From Calamus simplicifolius (Eukaryota > Streptophyta > Magnoliopsida > Arecales > Arecaceae): a DNA stretch of 64,000 bases. The notes beneath the pieces are model-generated. The model had not been told where the DNA came from, made no database searches, and saw only the letters and a program-made list of their open reading frames with translations. Location: contig UESW01005082.1 in the NCBI GenBank assembly GCA_900491605.1, forward strand, positions 452,464-516,463, written 5' to 3'. Both the position numbers and the translations under genes were made by a program. Below are positions 37,819 to 50,195 of the stretch, piece by piece (the first letter of the stretch is position 1; the number at the start of each line of letters is the position of its first letter).

Positions 37819-38287
37819 CTACCGGATCGGGTTATGTCATTTGGGATCCTGACGGTACTATGATTGCTACTGGGGGATTTGGACATCTCGATTCGTCAGT
37901 GCCGCTTGCAGAGCTTTATGCTGCATGGGCTGGAGTCTCCCTTTGCTATACGCAGTCTCCATGCCCGTCGTCTTATTCTTGAGGGTGATGCTCTCACGGT
38001 GATTCGATGGCTTCGCCAGGATCATTGTGCGCAGTCGCCTACCAACCCTTTGATCTCTGATATTCGTTCTCTCCTTCCGGGGTTCACAGTATACAGATTA
38101 GCCATATCTTCAGGGAAGCCAACTCAGCGGCTGACTGGATTGCCGCTAGAGTTGCTGATCATTCTAGATTATGGTACTGGAAGCCCGGTGAATGGTGTCA
38201 TCCTGGTCTGAACTTAATATTGTATTCTGATAGTGTGGGTCTGAGTCACCTAGAGTGGTGTGATTTCCGTTTGTACCAAAAAAAAAA
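37819..38287 (+). mobile_element. 5'-truncated LINE with RNase H domain and poly(A)
   Basis: A 469-bp LINE 3' end. Translation shows RNase H pieces in shifted frames: GYVIWDPDGTMIATGG, PLAELYAAWAGVSL, LILEGDALTVIRWLR, then HIFREANSAADWIAARVADH. The 3' end is an A10 run. A 17-bp duplication AAAGCTGCAAAATTTAA flanks it (37802-37818 and 38285-38301, overlapping the A run). Severe 5' truncation, poly(A) and a long TSD are the standard marks of LINE insertion. Frameshifts make it a dead copy. Confidence 0.93.
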
Positions 38288-38301
38288 GCTGCAAAATTTA
38301 A

Positions 38302-38776
38302 GATTAATCTTAACAAATAGTTCTGAGTCTCGTGAAAGTTCACATTGAAGCACAAAAAGGACCAAATTATAGTGCAAATTGTCCATATATATTCTTTCAA
38401 TACTTCCTACAGGTCAATTCCGGCCATAATGCTAAAATAAGATTTGGATTGGCTTCCACAGAAGGTAATGCATCCCAATATCTGTTTTGAGTTTATACTG
38501 AAACTTAAGGCCATGCTATATTTGTGCTAAAATGGAAAAAGAAAAAATTATTATTGTAAAGAAAAGTTCAATGAGTTCCACAAGAATCAGTATATATATG
38601 GAGTTAACTCCATCTCATGGTTCACGTATTTTAATATTGGCATCATTGCAAGTAAGCATTTCGAGATAAAGTGGCTCTAGAATTCTGAAATGTTAGTTAG
38701 GAAAAGGTAGTAACAGTAACACATCATGCAGATATGCAATGCCACAATGTTTGATGTCATTATTTATATTGTTTGT
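38302..38776. other. AT-rich unique DNA
   Basis: No gene or repeat recognised between the LINE and the solo LTR. Confidence 0.5.
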
Positions 38777-38782
38777 ACATAT

Positions 38783-40213
38783 TGATGGGGCCAGTTGATC
38801 CCATGGGCCACAATGGCAGCATCCGGACTTGGCAACTCGGCTTTTCCCCCATCTGTTACCTTTTCTCTCTCCTCCGCATGTTGCCAGCTTCCACTAGGCC
38901 TCGGTCCCAGTCGGCCTCGGCTCCGATCAGCCTCGGCTCCGGTCGGCCTCGGCTCCAGTCGGCTTCGACTCCGGTTGGCCTTGGCTCCGTTCGGCCTCGG
39001 TCCCAATCGGCCTCTTCCTCGGCTCTTCCATTCGGCCTTGGCCTCAGCTTCCAGCACCGAGCTCCCCTCGGTACTCGGCTGCCCCCTCGGCCTCGCACGG
39101 CCTCGGCCTCGGTTCTTCCACTCGGCCTCAGCCTCAGCTCCCAGCATCGAGCTCCCCTCGGCCTTGTATGGCCTCGACACTCGGTTGCCTTCTCGGCTCT
39201 TCCACTCGGCCTCGGCCTCAGCTCTCAACACCGAGCTCCCCTCGGCACTCCGCTGCCCCCTCGGCCTCGTACGGCCTTGGCACTCCGTTGCCCCCTTGGC
39301 CTCGTACGGCCTCGGCCTCAGCCCCGGCATTTCCAATTTAGCCGAGGCGGCCCCGACTTTCTCAGATCAGCCCCGTCGGCCTTGCCCCGACACTCCCGCT
39401 CGGCCACCTCAGCCTCGGCCTCAGCCATGAATAGTGCTCGGCCACCTCAGCCTTGGCCTCGTTATGAAAGTACCATGCAAGTGAACAGTGCCATGCAAGC
39501 ACTCTATAATCGATGCTCTACAATGGACAGCTGGCTTCAACTCCAAACTGCATCTTCTGCCCCAATGGCTGCACCGTGGGGCCCACATGCATGGCTCCTC
39601 CACTGTCCGTATACGCATAGGAAAGCATACAGGATAATCAAAGGCCATCCACTTTGACGGAACTTGACCCACCAACCCGCTGCGGTCACCTACTCTGACG
39701 GGACTTGACCTGCAGCCCTGACATATCAAAGAAGGAAGCAAGCCCTGCCATTGCTGCCATCAACTTAAATGCTTTGACAAGTGGCAACATGCACCCCATG
39801 CCTCACAGACATCAGCTCTGACACTTTACCTATCAAAGTCATCATTATGAGGCCTCAACCACTCAAACCAGATAAACTCTAAGCATCTATAAAAGGATAA
39901 GAGGGACCCCCGGCCAGATAACAGAAAACAAACTGATAACACCAAGAACCACAACAACACTCTTAAACTCTCATTCTTGCTAACAGAGAGCTCTTCTCTA
40001 AGTGCGCTCTCTCTCTTTCTCTTTCGAGCTTCCTCAAGCTCACGGCTGTTGCTCAGGGCACTGACTTGATCGTCGGAGGGTCCCCACCGGAATCTCCGGC
40101 CTCTGAAACTTTTTACAGGCCTTCAGACGCAAGAGGCTCGTCGAAAAATCCCGGGCTCACTGAAGAAGATGACCAGATGCTCACGAACATTCGAGGGGGG
40201 TGATCTAGCAACA
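38783..40213 (+). mobile_element. solo LTR of a Gypsy-3/4-like family
   Basis: TGATGGGGCCAGTTGATCCC start and ...GATCTAGCAACA end, 1,431 bp, flanked by ACATAT on both sides (38777-38782, 40214-40219). It has the same start as the LTRs at 49361, 52440 (read minus) and 56040. A TATA box CTATAAAAGG lies at 39887-39896, followed by a CT-rich leader. No internal region remains, as expected after LTR-LTR recombination. Transcription direction plus is inferred from the TATA. Confidence 0.88.
38880..39430. repeat. CTCGGCCTCGGCTCC minisatellite in solo LTR
   Basis: Irregular short GC-rich units (GGCCTCGGCTCCGGTC and variants). Long plus- and minus-strand frames here are repeat translation. Confidence 0.8.
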
Positions 40214-40219
40214 ACATAT

Positions 40220-40490
40220 ATCACACCTTAAACAGCATGTCTGATTTCACACTGACTACAATTCATGTTACAGTACTATCTTGGGGTATTACATAGCTTT
40301 AAGAAATGACCAGACATCAGTTAGTTCATGAGTCTGCAATGTACAGGAATATGTTGAGGCAGTCAACACTTTTAGACCAAAAGTAACTTCACTTTCTTTT
40401 TTGAGAAGGATATGCCTTCTTAGTAATAGTCTAGGTGCAATACTTTTTAATAACAGACATTTAAAATGATCAAGAACAACAAATAAAAAA
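40220..40490. other. unique DNA between solo LTR and gene-like fragment
   Basis: AT-rich, no domain recognised. The join to the gene-like fragment is at an A-rich tract just before 40491. Confidence 0.45.
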
Positions 40491-40692
40491 GAGGCGCTTG
40501 GCGAACATCGGCTGCTCCCTCTCTCCGTGCTTCGATGCCAACCTCTTGGATTGGAAGAAGAGAAGGGAGGAAAGAAAAAGGGCGAAGAAGAGAGCTGGAG
40601 GAGAGAAATCGGTGAGCGGGTAGACCGGAAGCGACGGCTTGGAGGCCGGTTCTTGAGGGGGATGGAAGAGCGAATGGTAGAGATGGTGATAC
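40491..40692 (-). pseudogene. possible 5' UTR and start of a host gene, broken
   Basis: The minus strand shows a CT-rich leader typical of plant 5' UTRs (about 40692-40509) and an ATG at 40508 opening MFAKRL, after which the sequence changes to AT-rich at 40490. The leader continues at 48856 beyond the Gypsy-5 insertion. The MFAKRL start recalls plant tomosyn/lethal-giant-larvae-like proteins, but six residues prove nothing. Confidence 0.28.
40688..40692. repeat. target-site duplication GATAC, left copy
   Basis: GATAC before TGTAAACC and again at 48856-48860 after ...TGACA. Confidence 0.93.
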
Positions 40693-43124
40693 TGTAAACC
40701 CCCGATAAATTAATTATGAGAAAGGTAACTCTCGGTATTTAATTGGGGACACCTAGCACTTAGATATTCATTTTGACGTAGCTTTTCGGTATGACGTTTG
40801 GATTCCCGAGTCTTCGCGTGTCTGATTCCCGATATCCTGAATCCGAGGCATGGCAAGGATGCTTAAAAGGGGATACAACTCTCTCCTTCATCCTCAGGCA
40901 TGCCTCCTTTTGATAAGCCCCTACCTATACGAGAGAGATGTTGGTCTTCAATTGCATCTCTCGTTGAAAGGGAAGAGAGGGCGTTAGGATTCCTGCTCGA
41001 ATTCAGGCAATAAAAGAGCATATCGACTTAGATTCGTGTTTTCTCCATCTAAATATTCTCCTTGTGTGGATTTTTTATACCGAGGATCTGCGAGAGAAGA
41101 TATCTCCTCTCCTCTATATTTATCTTTTGGAGGAAGAGAGAACTGAGGGAAAAATCTCTCCTTTGTAACGTTATCTTGGAGACGAGAGACGAACCGAGGG
41201 GAAGTCTCTCTCTTTTCTCTCGGTCTCTAGAGAAAGAGCGGAGAGTAAGGGTGAGGTTGGATCGAAAGACGATGGAGATGATGGTTCCGAGCAAGTTCAA
41301 GATGATTTGTGTCTTCTGGTTTGAGTAATGGGAATATGACATAAAGGCCATAGGTGGTGGGGCATTTATAATTAGTAATTTATAAATCATGAATTTATAG
41401 TTTACATGTATTATAAAATAAGGAAAATTGAAGTTTATTTAGATTAATTATTTTAAATGGTATCATGAATCTACATATGAGCATTATTATGACTATAGTA
41501 ACTGATAATATTTTGCAAGAAATAGTTTTTTGGTGTATGTGCAAAAATATAAATTCCTTGACTTGAAAAATATGTTGGTATTATTGAGATGACTTCATGC
41601 AATTGTAAAGATGACATTGAAATAATCTTGTATGTGTCGCCACGGTTTTCATATATTATGGACATACATATTTGTAAAATGTGTTCTGATTGATGATATA
41701 TGGCTATACACATCTATAGGGTGTGTTCTAATTGATTTTGATATAGCCACACACATATGTAGGATGTGTTCTGATTGATATGTAGGATGTATTCCGATTG
41801 ACTCACACATTTGTGGAATGTGTTCTGATTAATTTGAAGGGCTGTGGGACACAAAAAATAATGATTACATAAACAGTGAATTTATTTACATTGCATATTT
41901 CGGTATTTATTATATAATTATGCATAATTATGAAATAAGATAAAATGAAGTTTTATTGGTATTGATTATTTTGGAAGTTGGTAAATTATACCATGAGTAT
42001 ATAATTGAGTAATTGCTATAATTATTATAGCCGGTGATATTTTGCAAAGTAATGGTTTTATACGTTTATGTAAAATATGAAGAAATATGTTTATTTTTAA
42101 CTTTGCAAAGTGAATTGGTTACATGTAATGATTAAGATTGTACAAACCACTGTTTATGTGATATGAAAAGATTATGCTTATGATGATGCATGATGTGCAC
42201 ATATAATGATGACCCTGAATTATATTTATATGTGTCGCCGCGGTTCTCCTATGATATGGCATGTGGAAGGATGTGCTCTGATTGATGATGATATGGCATG
42301 TGGAGGCCACACATCTAAAGGATGTGCTTTGACTGATGATGATATGGCATGTGGAGGCCACACATCTAGAGGATGTGCTCTGATTGATGATGATATGGCA
42401 TGTGAAGGCCACACATCTAGAGAATGTGCTCTGATTGATTATGTTGTGGCATGTGGAGGCCACACACATCTAGACGATGTGCTCTGATTGATTATGATGT
42501 AGCATGTGGAGGCCACACACATCTAGAGGATGTGCTCTGATTGAGGTGTTGCAGGGCTGTGAGACACATAAGATATAATATAAAAATGATCATATAAATA
42601 GTTGGTTGTTTATAATGCATTTTTGGTATTTATTGTATAAGCTTCCAAATTAATTTGAGTGGTGATATGTTTGTTCTGATAGCATGATAAATACATTTGA
42701 AACTGAAAGTTTATGAAATTATGACTTGATAATATCTTGATAAGATATGATGATATATGACTATTTTATATTATTATTATAGGCTTACTTATTAAGTGTG
42801 AGCTCATGTAAATCTCACAATATTTTTTAGAGCCTCAGGATTGAAGATGGATTTATGGGGTAGTGGAGCTTCTATTAAATAAATCAGTTCCATGATATCA
42901 TTGTAACCCAAGTATTACTCGTGTGTAGGGTTTGTGGCCCAGAACTATATTGATTGTGTGTAGGGCTTGTAGCCCAAACTTATATTTATGGTTTATGTTA
43001 AGTTATGGATTTGAATTGCCTAATTATAATTATTGCCTTATATTGATCAATGTATAAATTTCGGGACACCTTGCATGCCCGGCATGCGGACCCTAGCTAA
43101 AAATTTTGGGTCTGGGGTGTGACA
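40693..43124 (+). repeat. Gypsy-5 5' LTR
   Basis: TGTAAACCCCCGATAAATTA... to ...GGGGTGTGACA. Contains the 51-bp array at 42250-42545. It lacks about 107 bp present in the other LTR (46941-47037). Confidence 0.93.
42250..42545. repeat. 51-bp tandem repeat in Gypsy-5 5' LTR
   Basis: Five to six units with GATATGGCATGTGGAGGCCA and GGATGTGCTCTGATTGAT. The 3' LTR holds the same array (about 47970-48265). ORFs of about 90 codons follow the 51-bp (3 x 17) period and are not genes. Confidence 0.9.
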
Positions 43125-43131
43125 GCTTTTA

Positions 43132-43144
43132 TGGTATCAGAGCC
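43132..43144 (+). other. Gypsy-5 primer-binding site (initiator tRNA-Met)
   Basis: TGGTATCAGAGCC, seven bases after the LTR end. Confidence 0.92.
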
Positions 43145-46100
43145 TAGGTTTTGACCTTAGGGACACATACATGATGACACTCTAGGCAAAATACTAGGAT
43201 GACATTGAGACAATTATAATGAATTTCAGGAATTATGCTTTGAAAGCTTGAAATTTAAAGTTTATCAAGATATTAATTGAAATATGAATTTGATAGGAAT
43301 TAGGAATGAACCATCGCATCAGAAGCTAATGATATAATGTGAGACTCCCAAGCTGGTGACCTTGACCAATGGGGAGGCCAAGGGGCTTCTAGAGGTTTTA
43401 GTTCAGTCAAACTTGTTGGAAATGGCTCGTAGCAATTCCAGATCTTTAAATAATATGGGTAGATGAAACTTTAATTGGATATGCAATAAAGACAGATGAA
43501 TATATGGAATATGATATAGTAGTTAAAAATTGCAATTGATGACTAATATGACTAAGATAACATCATTATGTCCATATTGCAATTGAGTTGATATGTGGAT
43601 TTAGAGTTAGTAAATCTAATTTGAATGTGGACGTATATAATGAATTTTATTTGTAGAACTTACATTGTTGATATTATAAGTTTAAGATTATGAGCTAATC
43701 TGCTGGTTATAGAGATGATTAATATTGATGATATTTTGGGAATGAAATAGTTAATTACATGTTTTTGATCAATCACAATTGAGTACTTTCTGAATTTGAG
43801 TCTGGATGGATAAGTATATATAGTGAATTTTACTAAGAGAACTTTTATTATGGATATTGCATGTTCAAAACTGATTATTAATTTGCTAGATATGGAGATG
43901 GTTGATATTGATTCTAATGAAATAGTTGACTGCATATTATATCTTGATGGACCATTTAGGAAGAATATAAAATTTTAAATTCTGAGACAATTACTGTTTA
44001 AGTTTTTGAGAGCAGTAGACTCTATTAATCTTTTGAACTGATTTTGGCTATAAATAATTAAATATTTTGATGGTAAAAAGTGAAAGATTTTACCAGTAAT
44101 AAGAATAAGATAAATTTCACTGATAAAAATTTCATGGGGATTTTCATCTTTTAATAGATTTCTAAATTAAGATATCTATTCATTAATTTATGTACCTACT
44201 TATTGTGCTTTTCTTCATAGTTCCTAAGTAGATATCTTTCTCCAGGATGGATAAATTATTAATCAGCCATAAGTGGCATGAATCTTTTCTAGGAAATAGG
44301 AGGGAGATGATTTATTTTAATTATTATCAATTATGGATTATGGTTAAGGATACATCTAATATCACTTTCAAGTCATAGAGAGATTACTATAAACTCTCAA
44401 TTATGTCTTTTGGATGGTAAGTGCATTTTCAATCTTTATTGACCTTATAAGTCATTTATCCATCTGAGCTAGATCAGTGAGGTCACTTTGAGATATTCAA
44501 ATGGTTTAAATTAGTTGGCCATGATATGGCATGAGACATTACATAATCTATAAAAAAAAATAACATGATTTTTAAGTGATTTTGATAGTCATTGGTAATA
44601 AAATATTGATTCAAGGATTCAAATTATTTAAATAACAATATTTATTAAGAAAATACTGATCTATTCAAGAGAAATTGATTGGCTGTGGTAGTAATTAGTG
44701 ATAGATAGAAGGAGATAAAATAATTATACCGGTGATTAATGATGGCATTATTATTCAAAGAAAATAAATTAGTTAATTATGATAATTATGAAAGATATCC
44801 TAAATGATTGGCATAATGTTCATTGATGTTAGCTTGAAGTATTCAAGAGTGAAACCAAGTATGTTATGATGATTGATATAAGTGTCGTAATGATTAATGG
44901 CACATTCAACTATTCAAGAGTTGAGAAAGCATTGAAAGAAAACTATCTTATATCTAATTCAAAGAATTTAGAACTGTCTTATTGAGGAATTAAGAGTAAC
45001 TGATATGTTATTAACCTTAAGAATGGATGACATAATACATGTGATGGACTCTATGATATTTATGATGATTGTGAGAAGTTAAGGTATTAAAAAAAAGGGC
45101 AGGAAAGAAATACTTTTTAAGGAATTAAATTTTATTTAGTAGAAAGATCGAATTAATTTTTAAAGTTGGATATGCTATTTGGGTACTTGGGGATGAAATA
45201 AAAGTTCGCTAATAAGTATCTATAGTGGTACAAAATTAGTGAACATTTAATTTTGAGGATGAAATTTTAGTGAAATAAAAGATGTTAATATTTGTTTCTG
45301 GTTTAGTAGTAAACTGAGTAAATTAAGTTTGAACCCATTTGTCTCACTCTTCTAATTTGATGATGTCTTCATAAAGCTTTGTGGATTAAGCTGAATTTCG
45401 GTCCAGCCTTCCACCCTCAAATAGATGGACAAACTGCAGGAACCAATTAGATTTTAATGATATACTACGAGCATGTGTGATGGATTTAGGAGGTGCTTGA
45501 TATAGTTTCTTACCCTTAGTGAAATTGCTTATTTTATTGATTACTAGGCCAATATTCAAATGAATTCATTTTTGTTGTCTATGATATAAGGTGTAAATTT
45601 CCTTTTTAATGAGATGAAGTGAGAAAGAGAAAATTTTGGATACTGAGCTGGTTTAGCAACTATAAAAAAAAAGTATCATTAATTAAAGCAGCTTCATGTA
45701 GCTCAGAGTTAATAGAAAAGTTATGTTGATGTCAAAAAGAAAGATTTAAAATTTCAGGTTGAAGATCATTCAGAAGTCTTACTAACCAATGATGTAATGA
45801 GGTTTGGGTTTAGAGGTTAATTGAGTCCTCAATATATTGGGCCATTTGAGATGTTGATCAAGAAATAGGATGTGGCTTATAGCTTAGCACTTCCTTCATT
45901 ACTCTTTGGGGTGTTCAATGTATTTCATATCTTTATGATTGAGGTATATTTCAAGCCCCATTATGTGTTAGAACTTGAACCAATTTAGCTTAAGAAAGAA
46001 TTGACCTATGAAGACCATCTTGTGCGCATCGTGGACCGTAAGGATTCAAGTTCTGAGATGGTGTAGTGTTCCTTATGTCAAAGTTCAAAAGGAAGACTAT

Positions 46101-46283
46101 TTGGGAGCTAAATAAAAAAATAAAATAATAATATTTAATTATATCTTACTATAGATCAATAATGTATCGATGACTATTGACTTTTGAATGAACTTTAGTT
46201 GATTATGAGATAGAAAATTTGGATTCTATATTCTATTGGATGTATATCAATTTCGAGGCCAAAATTTTTATAAGGAGGGAGAA
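43145..46283 (+). pseudogene. eroded gag-pol interior of Gypsy-5
   Basis: No frame is open for long. Remnants: an integrase core-like FHPQIDGQT near 45405-45440, and an integrase C-terminal region at 45834-46090 (YIGPFEMLIKK, AYSLALPSLLFGVFNVFHIF, LKKELTYEDHLVRIVDRKDS) of the type found in Del/Tekay chromoviruses, interrupted by stops. Upstream, 43200-45380 gives no clear match by eye. The interior is much shorter than a full gag-pol, so large deletions occurred. Confidence 0.8.
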
Positions 46284-48855
46284 TGTAAACCCCCGGTAAA
46301 TTAATTGTGGGGAAGGTAACTCTTGGTATTTAATTGGGGACGCCTAGCACTTAGATATTCGTTTTGACGTAGCTTCCCGGCATGACGTTTGGATTCCTGA
46401 GTCTTCGCATGTCTGATGGGTGCGTTCCCGATATCCTGAATCCGAGGCATGGCGAGGATGCTTAAAAGGGGATACAACTCTCTCCTTCATCCTCAGGCAT
46501 GCCTCCTCTTGGTAAGTCCCTACCTATACGAGAGAGATGTTGGTCTTCAATTGCATCTCTTGTTTGGATTGGAAAGGGAAGGGAGGGCGTTAGGATTCCA
46601 GATACTGCTCGATTCAGGCAATAAAAGAGCATATCGACTTAGATTCGTGTTTTCTCCATCTAAATATTCTCCCTGTGTGGATTTTTTGTACCGAGGATCT
46701 GCGAGAGAAGATATCTCCTCTCCTCTATATTTATCTTTTGGAGGAAGAGAGAACTGAGGGAAAAATCTCTCCTTTGTAACGTTATCTTGGAGACGAGAGA
46801 CGAACCGAGGGGAAGTCTCTCTCTTTTCTCTCGGTCTCTGGAGAAAGAGCGGAGAGTAAGGGTAAGGTTGGATCGAAAGACGATGGAGATGATGGTTCCG
46901 AGCAAGTTCAAGATGATTTGCATCTTCTGTGGTAGCAACTCTGACAAATGAAGCGATGCAGCTCTTGGTGGGCGGTTACGGTTCTTGGATTTCATTAAAT
47001 CCAAGAAGCATATTAATGGCTGCGGATCAATTGCAGGTTTGAGTAATGGGAATGTGACATAAAGGCCACGGGTGGTGGGGCATTTAAATTTGGGAAAGCC
47101 TATTTATAATTAGTAATTTATAAATCATGAATTTATAGTTTACATGTATATTATGAAATAAGGAAAATGGAAGTTTATTTAGATTAATTATTTTAAATGG
47201 TATCATGAATCTACATATGAGCATTTATTATGACTATAGTAACTGATAATATTTTGCAAGAAATAGTTTCTTGGTGTATGTGCAAAAATATAAATTCCTT
47301 GACTTGTAAAATATGTTGGTATTATTGAGATGATTTCATACAATTGTAAAGATGACATTGAAATAATCTTGTATGTGTCGCCACGGTTTTCATATATTAT
47401 GGCCACACACATTTGTAAAATGTGTTCTGATTGATGATATATGGCTACACACATCTATAGGATATGTTCTGATTGATTTTGATATGGCCACACACTGTAG
47501 GATGTATTTCGATTGATTGTGATACGGCCTCACACATTTGTGGAATGTGTTTTGATTAATTTGAAGGGCCGTGGGACACATAAGAAAACAATGATTACAT
47601 AAACAGTAGATTTATTTATATTGCATATTTCGGCATTTATTATATAATTATGTATAATTATGAAATAAGATAAAATGAAGTTTTTTGGTATTGATTATTT
47701 TGGAAGTTGGTAAATTGTTTAATTGAGTAATTGCTATAATTATTATAGCCAATGATATTTTGCAAAGTAATGGTTTTATACGTTTATGCAAAATATGAAG
47801 AAATGTTTATTTTTAACTTTGCAAAGTGAATTGGTTACATGTAATGATTAAGATTGTACAAACCACTGTTTATGTGATATGAAAAGATTATGCTATGATG
47901 ATGCATGATGTGCACATATAATGATGACCCTGAATTATATTTATATATGTCGCCGCGGTTCTCCTATGATATGGCATGTGGAAGCCACGCATCTAGAGGA
48001 TGTGCTCTGATTGATGATGATATGCATGTGGAGGCCACGCATCTAAAGGATGTGCTCTGACTGATGATGATATGGCATGTGAAGGCCACACATCTAGAGG
48101 ATGTGCTCTGATTGATGATGATATGGCATGTGGAGGCCACACATCTAGAGAATGTGCTCTGATTGATTATGTTGTGGCATGTGGAGGCCACACATCTAGA
48201 CGATGTGCTCTGATTGATTATGATGTGGCATGTGGAGGCCACACACATCTAGAGGATGTCCTCTGATTGAGGTGTTGCAGGGCCGTGGGATACAAAGATA
48301 TAATATAAAAATGATCATATAAATAGTGGGTTGTTTACAATGTATTTTTTGGTATTTATTGTATAAGCTTCCAAATTAATTTGAGTGGTGATATGCTTGT
48401 TCTGATAGCATGATAAATGCATTTGAAACTGAAAGTTTATGAAATTATGATTTGATAATATCTTGATAAGATATGATGATATGACTATTTTATATTATTA
48501 TTATAGGCTTACTTATTGAGTGTGAGCTCATGTAAATCTCACAATGTTTTTCAGAGCCTCAGGATTGAAGATGGATTTATGGGGTAGTGGATCTTCTATT
48601 AAATAAATCAGTTCCATGATATCATTGTAAACCCAAGTATTACTCGTGTGTAGGTTTGTGGCCCAGAACTATATTGATTGTGTGTAGGGCTTGTGGCCCA
48701 AACTTATATTTATGGTTTGTGTTAAGTTATGGATTTGAATTGCCTAATTATAATTATTGCATTATATTGATCAAGTGTAAATTTCGGGACGTCTTGCATG
48801 CCCGGCATGCGGCGGGTTGTATCCTAGCTCAAAATTTTGGATCTGGAGCATGACA
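46284..48855 (+). repeat. Gypsy-5 3' LTR
   Basis: TGTAAACCCCCGGTAAATTA... to ...GGAGCATGACA. It differs from the 5' LTR by many substitutions and a 107-bp extra segment near 46941-47037. Includes a 51-bp tandem array at about 47970-48265. Confidence 0.93.
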
Positions 48856-48860
48856 GATAC

Positions 48861-49070
48861 CCTGCCCTCGGGGATATCAAGAATTACCTCTCTGTTCCTC
48901 GATGACAAATCCGGCGATTACTTCCTAATCCAACGGCCCGGTAACTCGAGTTTTGGATTGGAATGGGTCTCCAGGGTACGTAAATACCTACTACCATGCC
49001 AGGATCAGAACGTTTTACCTGAGATTTTCTTTCGCTGAAAAGAAAAAAATGTTGCGTCGGAAATTGGAAA
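48861..49070. other. flank of Gypsy-5: possible promoter/5' UTR of the broken host gene
   Basis: Unique, moderately GC-rich DNA continuing from 40692 across the GATAC site. On the plus strand a 60-codon frame (SRITSLFLDDKSGDYFLIQR...) is open and ends at a donor-like GGTACGTAAA; on the minus strand it reads as gene leader. The two readings cannot be separated here. Confidence 0.3.
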
Positions 49071-49361
49071 TGATGATGCCCGGTCACCAATCCTGGACGT
49101 CGGGAATGAAGTGCTTCTCGAATCTTCGCTTCACTGGGTTGCCTGCAAAGAAGTCCCAAGACTGGAGGGATCTTCCGGTGAGACCCTTCGACGCCCAAGT
49201 CAGCAATCGAGGTCACAGCAGAGAAGGAGCTCGAGAGAGCTCTTGGAAAAGGGAGAGATCTCAGAAGGACCGGAATTTTTCTCTGAGCGAGGCCGATTGC
49301 CGAGGCTGAGGTAGGCCGTTCAAAAATTTTTTATTCTCCATGGGGTCAACTGGCCCCATCA
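49071..49361 (-). repeat. Gypsy-3 3' LTR with large internal deletion
   Basis: Only 291 bp against 1,439 bp in the partner. Both ends match the partner; the deletion joins ...CTCTGAG to CGAGGCCGATTGC, with short GAG homology at the break. The lost part includes the minisatellite and TATA box. Confidence 0.85.
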
Positions 49362-49769
49362 AATGCCCCCCATACTCCTTGAGCTTGCGTGCCCTGCATC
49401 AGCTAAGCGAAAGGAGTGTAGAACTTCAAGAAATTTTTTGGAGGCAAATTGATTATCTCACGCCCGCCACTCAAAGCAGCGTATGCTAACTTTTTGGGGG
49501 GATGCTCGTCAGTTAGCCGTTGAGGCAAAGATAAAGCCGATAAGGCAAAGTTGAGGCCGTTGAGAACCTTTTGAACCCCGGAGGATGACCCGAGAGTCGT
49601 TGGGATTCGACCATGCTCGGGAGCCTTTAACCCCGGAGGGTGACCAGAGGCTGCTTGGGCCAAGCTCAGGTGCCCTTTTCTCTAAAGAAATTGGTCTCCT
49701 TCTGCAGGGTTGATGACCTGCCCCCCAGGAAACTCTGTTGATTTGAATCCGCATGTCTTGAGCTTGAGG

Positions 49770-50140
49770 GTGCCGACACGGAGCCGGTCTTGAGGTGCCG
49801 ACGTGGGGGCCGGGCTTGAAGATGCCGACGCGGAGACGGGCTTGGGTGCCGACGTAAAGGCGGTCTTTGGTGCCGACGCGGAGGCCGGTCTTTGTTGCCG
49901 ATGCGGAGCCGGTCTTTGTTGCCGACGCGGAGTCGATCTTTGGTGCCGACGCGGAGTCGGTCTTTGGTGCCGACGCGGAGTCGATCTTTGGTGCCGACGT
50001 GGAGCCGATCTTTGTTGTCGACGCGGAGCCGGTCTTTGGTGCCGACGCGGAGCCGGTCTTTGTTGCCGACACGGAGCCGGTCTTTGGTGCCGATGCGGAG
50101 TCGGTCTTTGTTGTCGACGCGGAGCCGGTCTCTGTCTAAG
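49770..50140. repeat. 24-bp minisatellite GCCGACGCGGAGCCGGTCTT
   Basis: About 13-14 units of 24 bp (multiple of three) in the 3' untranslated part of Gypsy-3. All six frames stay open, giving false ORFs of up to 187 codons. Confidence 0.9.
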
Positions 50141-50195
50141 AAATATACTCATCCCAAGAGCGTGATAAAACAAAGATATTCTGAATAATACTTTA

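Larger units (their letters stand above)
40693..48855 (+). mobile_element. Gypsy-5: decayed Ty3/gypsy (Del/Tekay-like) element with long LTRs
   Basis: 8.16 kb with LTRs of 2,432 and 2,572 bp, TGTAAAC...TGACA ends, GATAC target duplication, an initiator tRNA-Met primer site (43132) and a purine tract (about 46272-46283). The interior is AT-rich and full of stops, but keeps integrase remnants, so this is an old copy of a coding element rather than a purely non-coding one. Confidence 0.93.

Noticed and set aside
42119..42487. ORFs of about 90-116 codons in Gypsy-5 LTR
   Set aside because: The 51-bp tandem repeat; also seen in the other LTR at 47964-48266.
46449..46757. 102-codon ORF in Gypsy-5 3' LTR
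   Set aside because: It is not maintained in the 5' LTR copy (40850-41330), where the frame is broken.
49509..50188. ORFs of 90-187 codons on both strands
   Set aside because: 24-bp minisatellite, a multiple of three, open in all frames.
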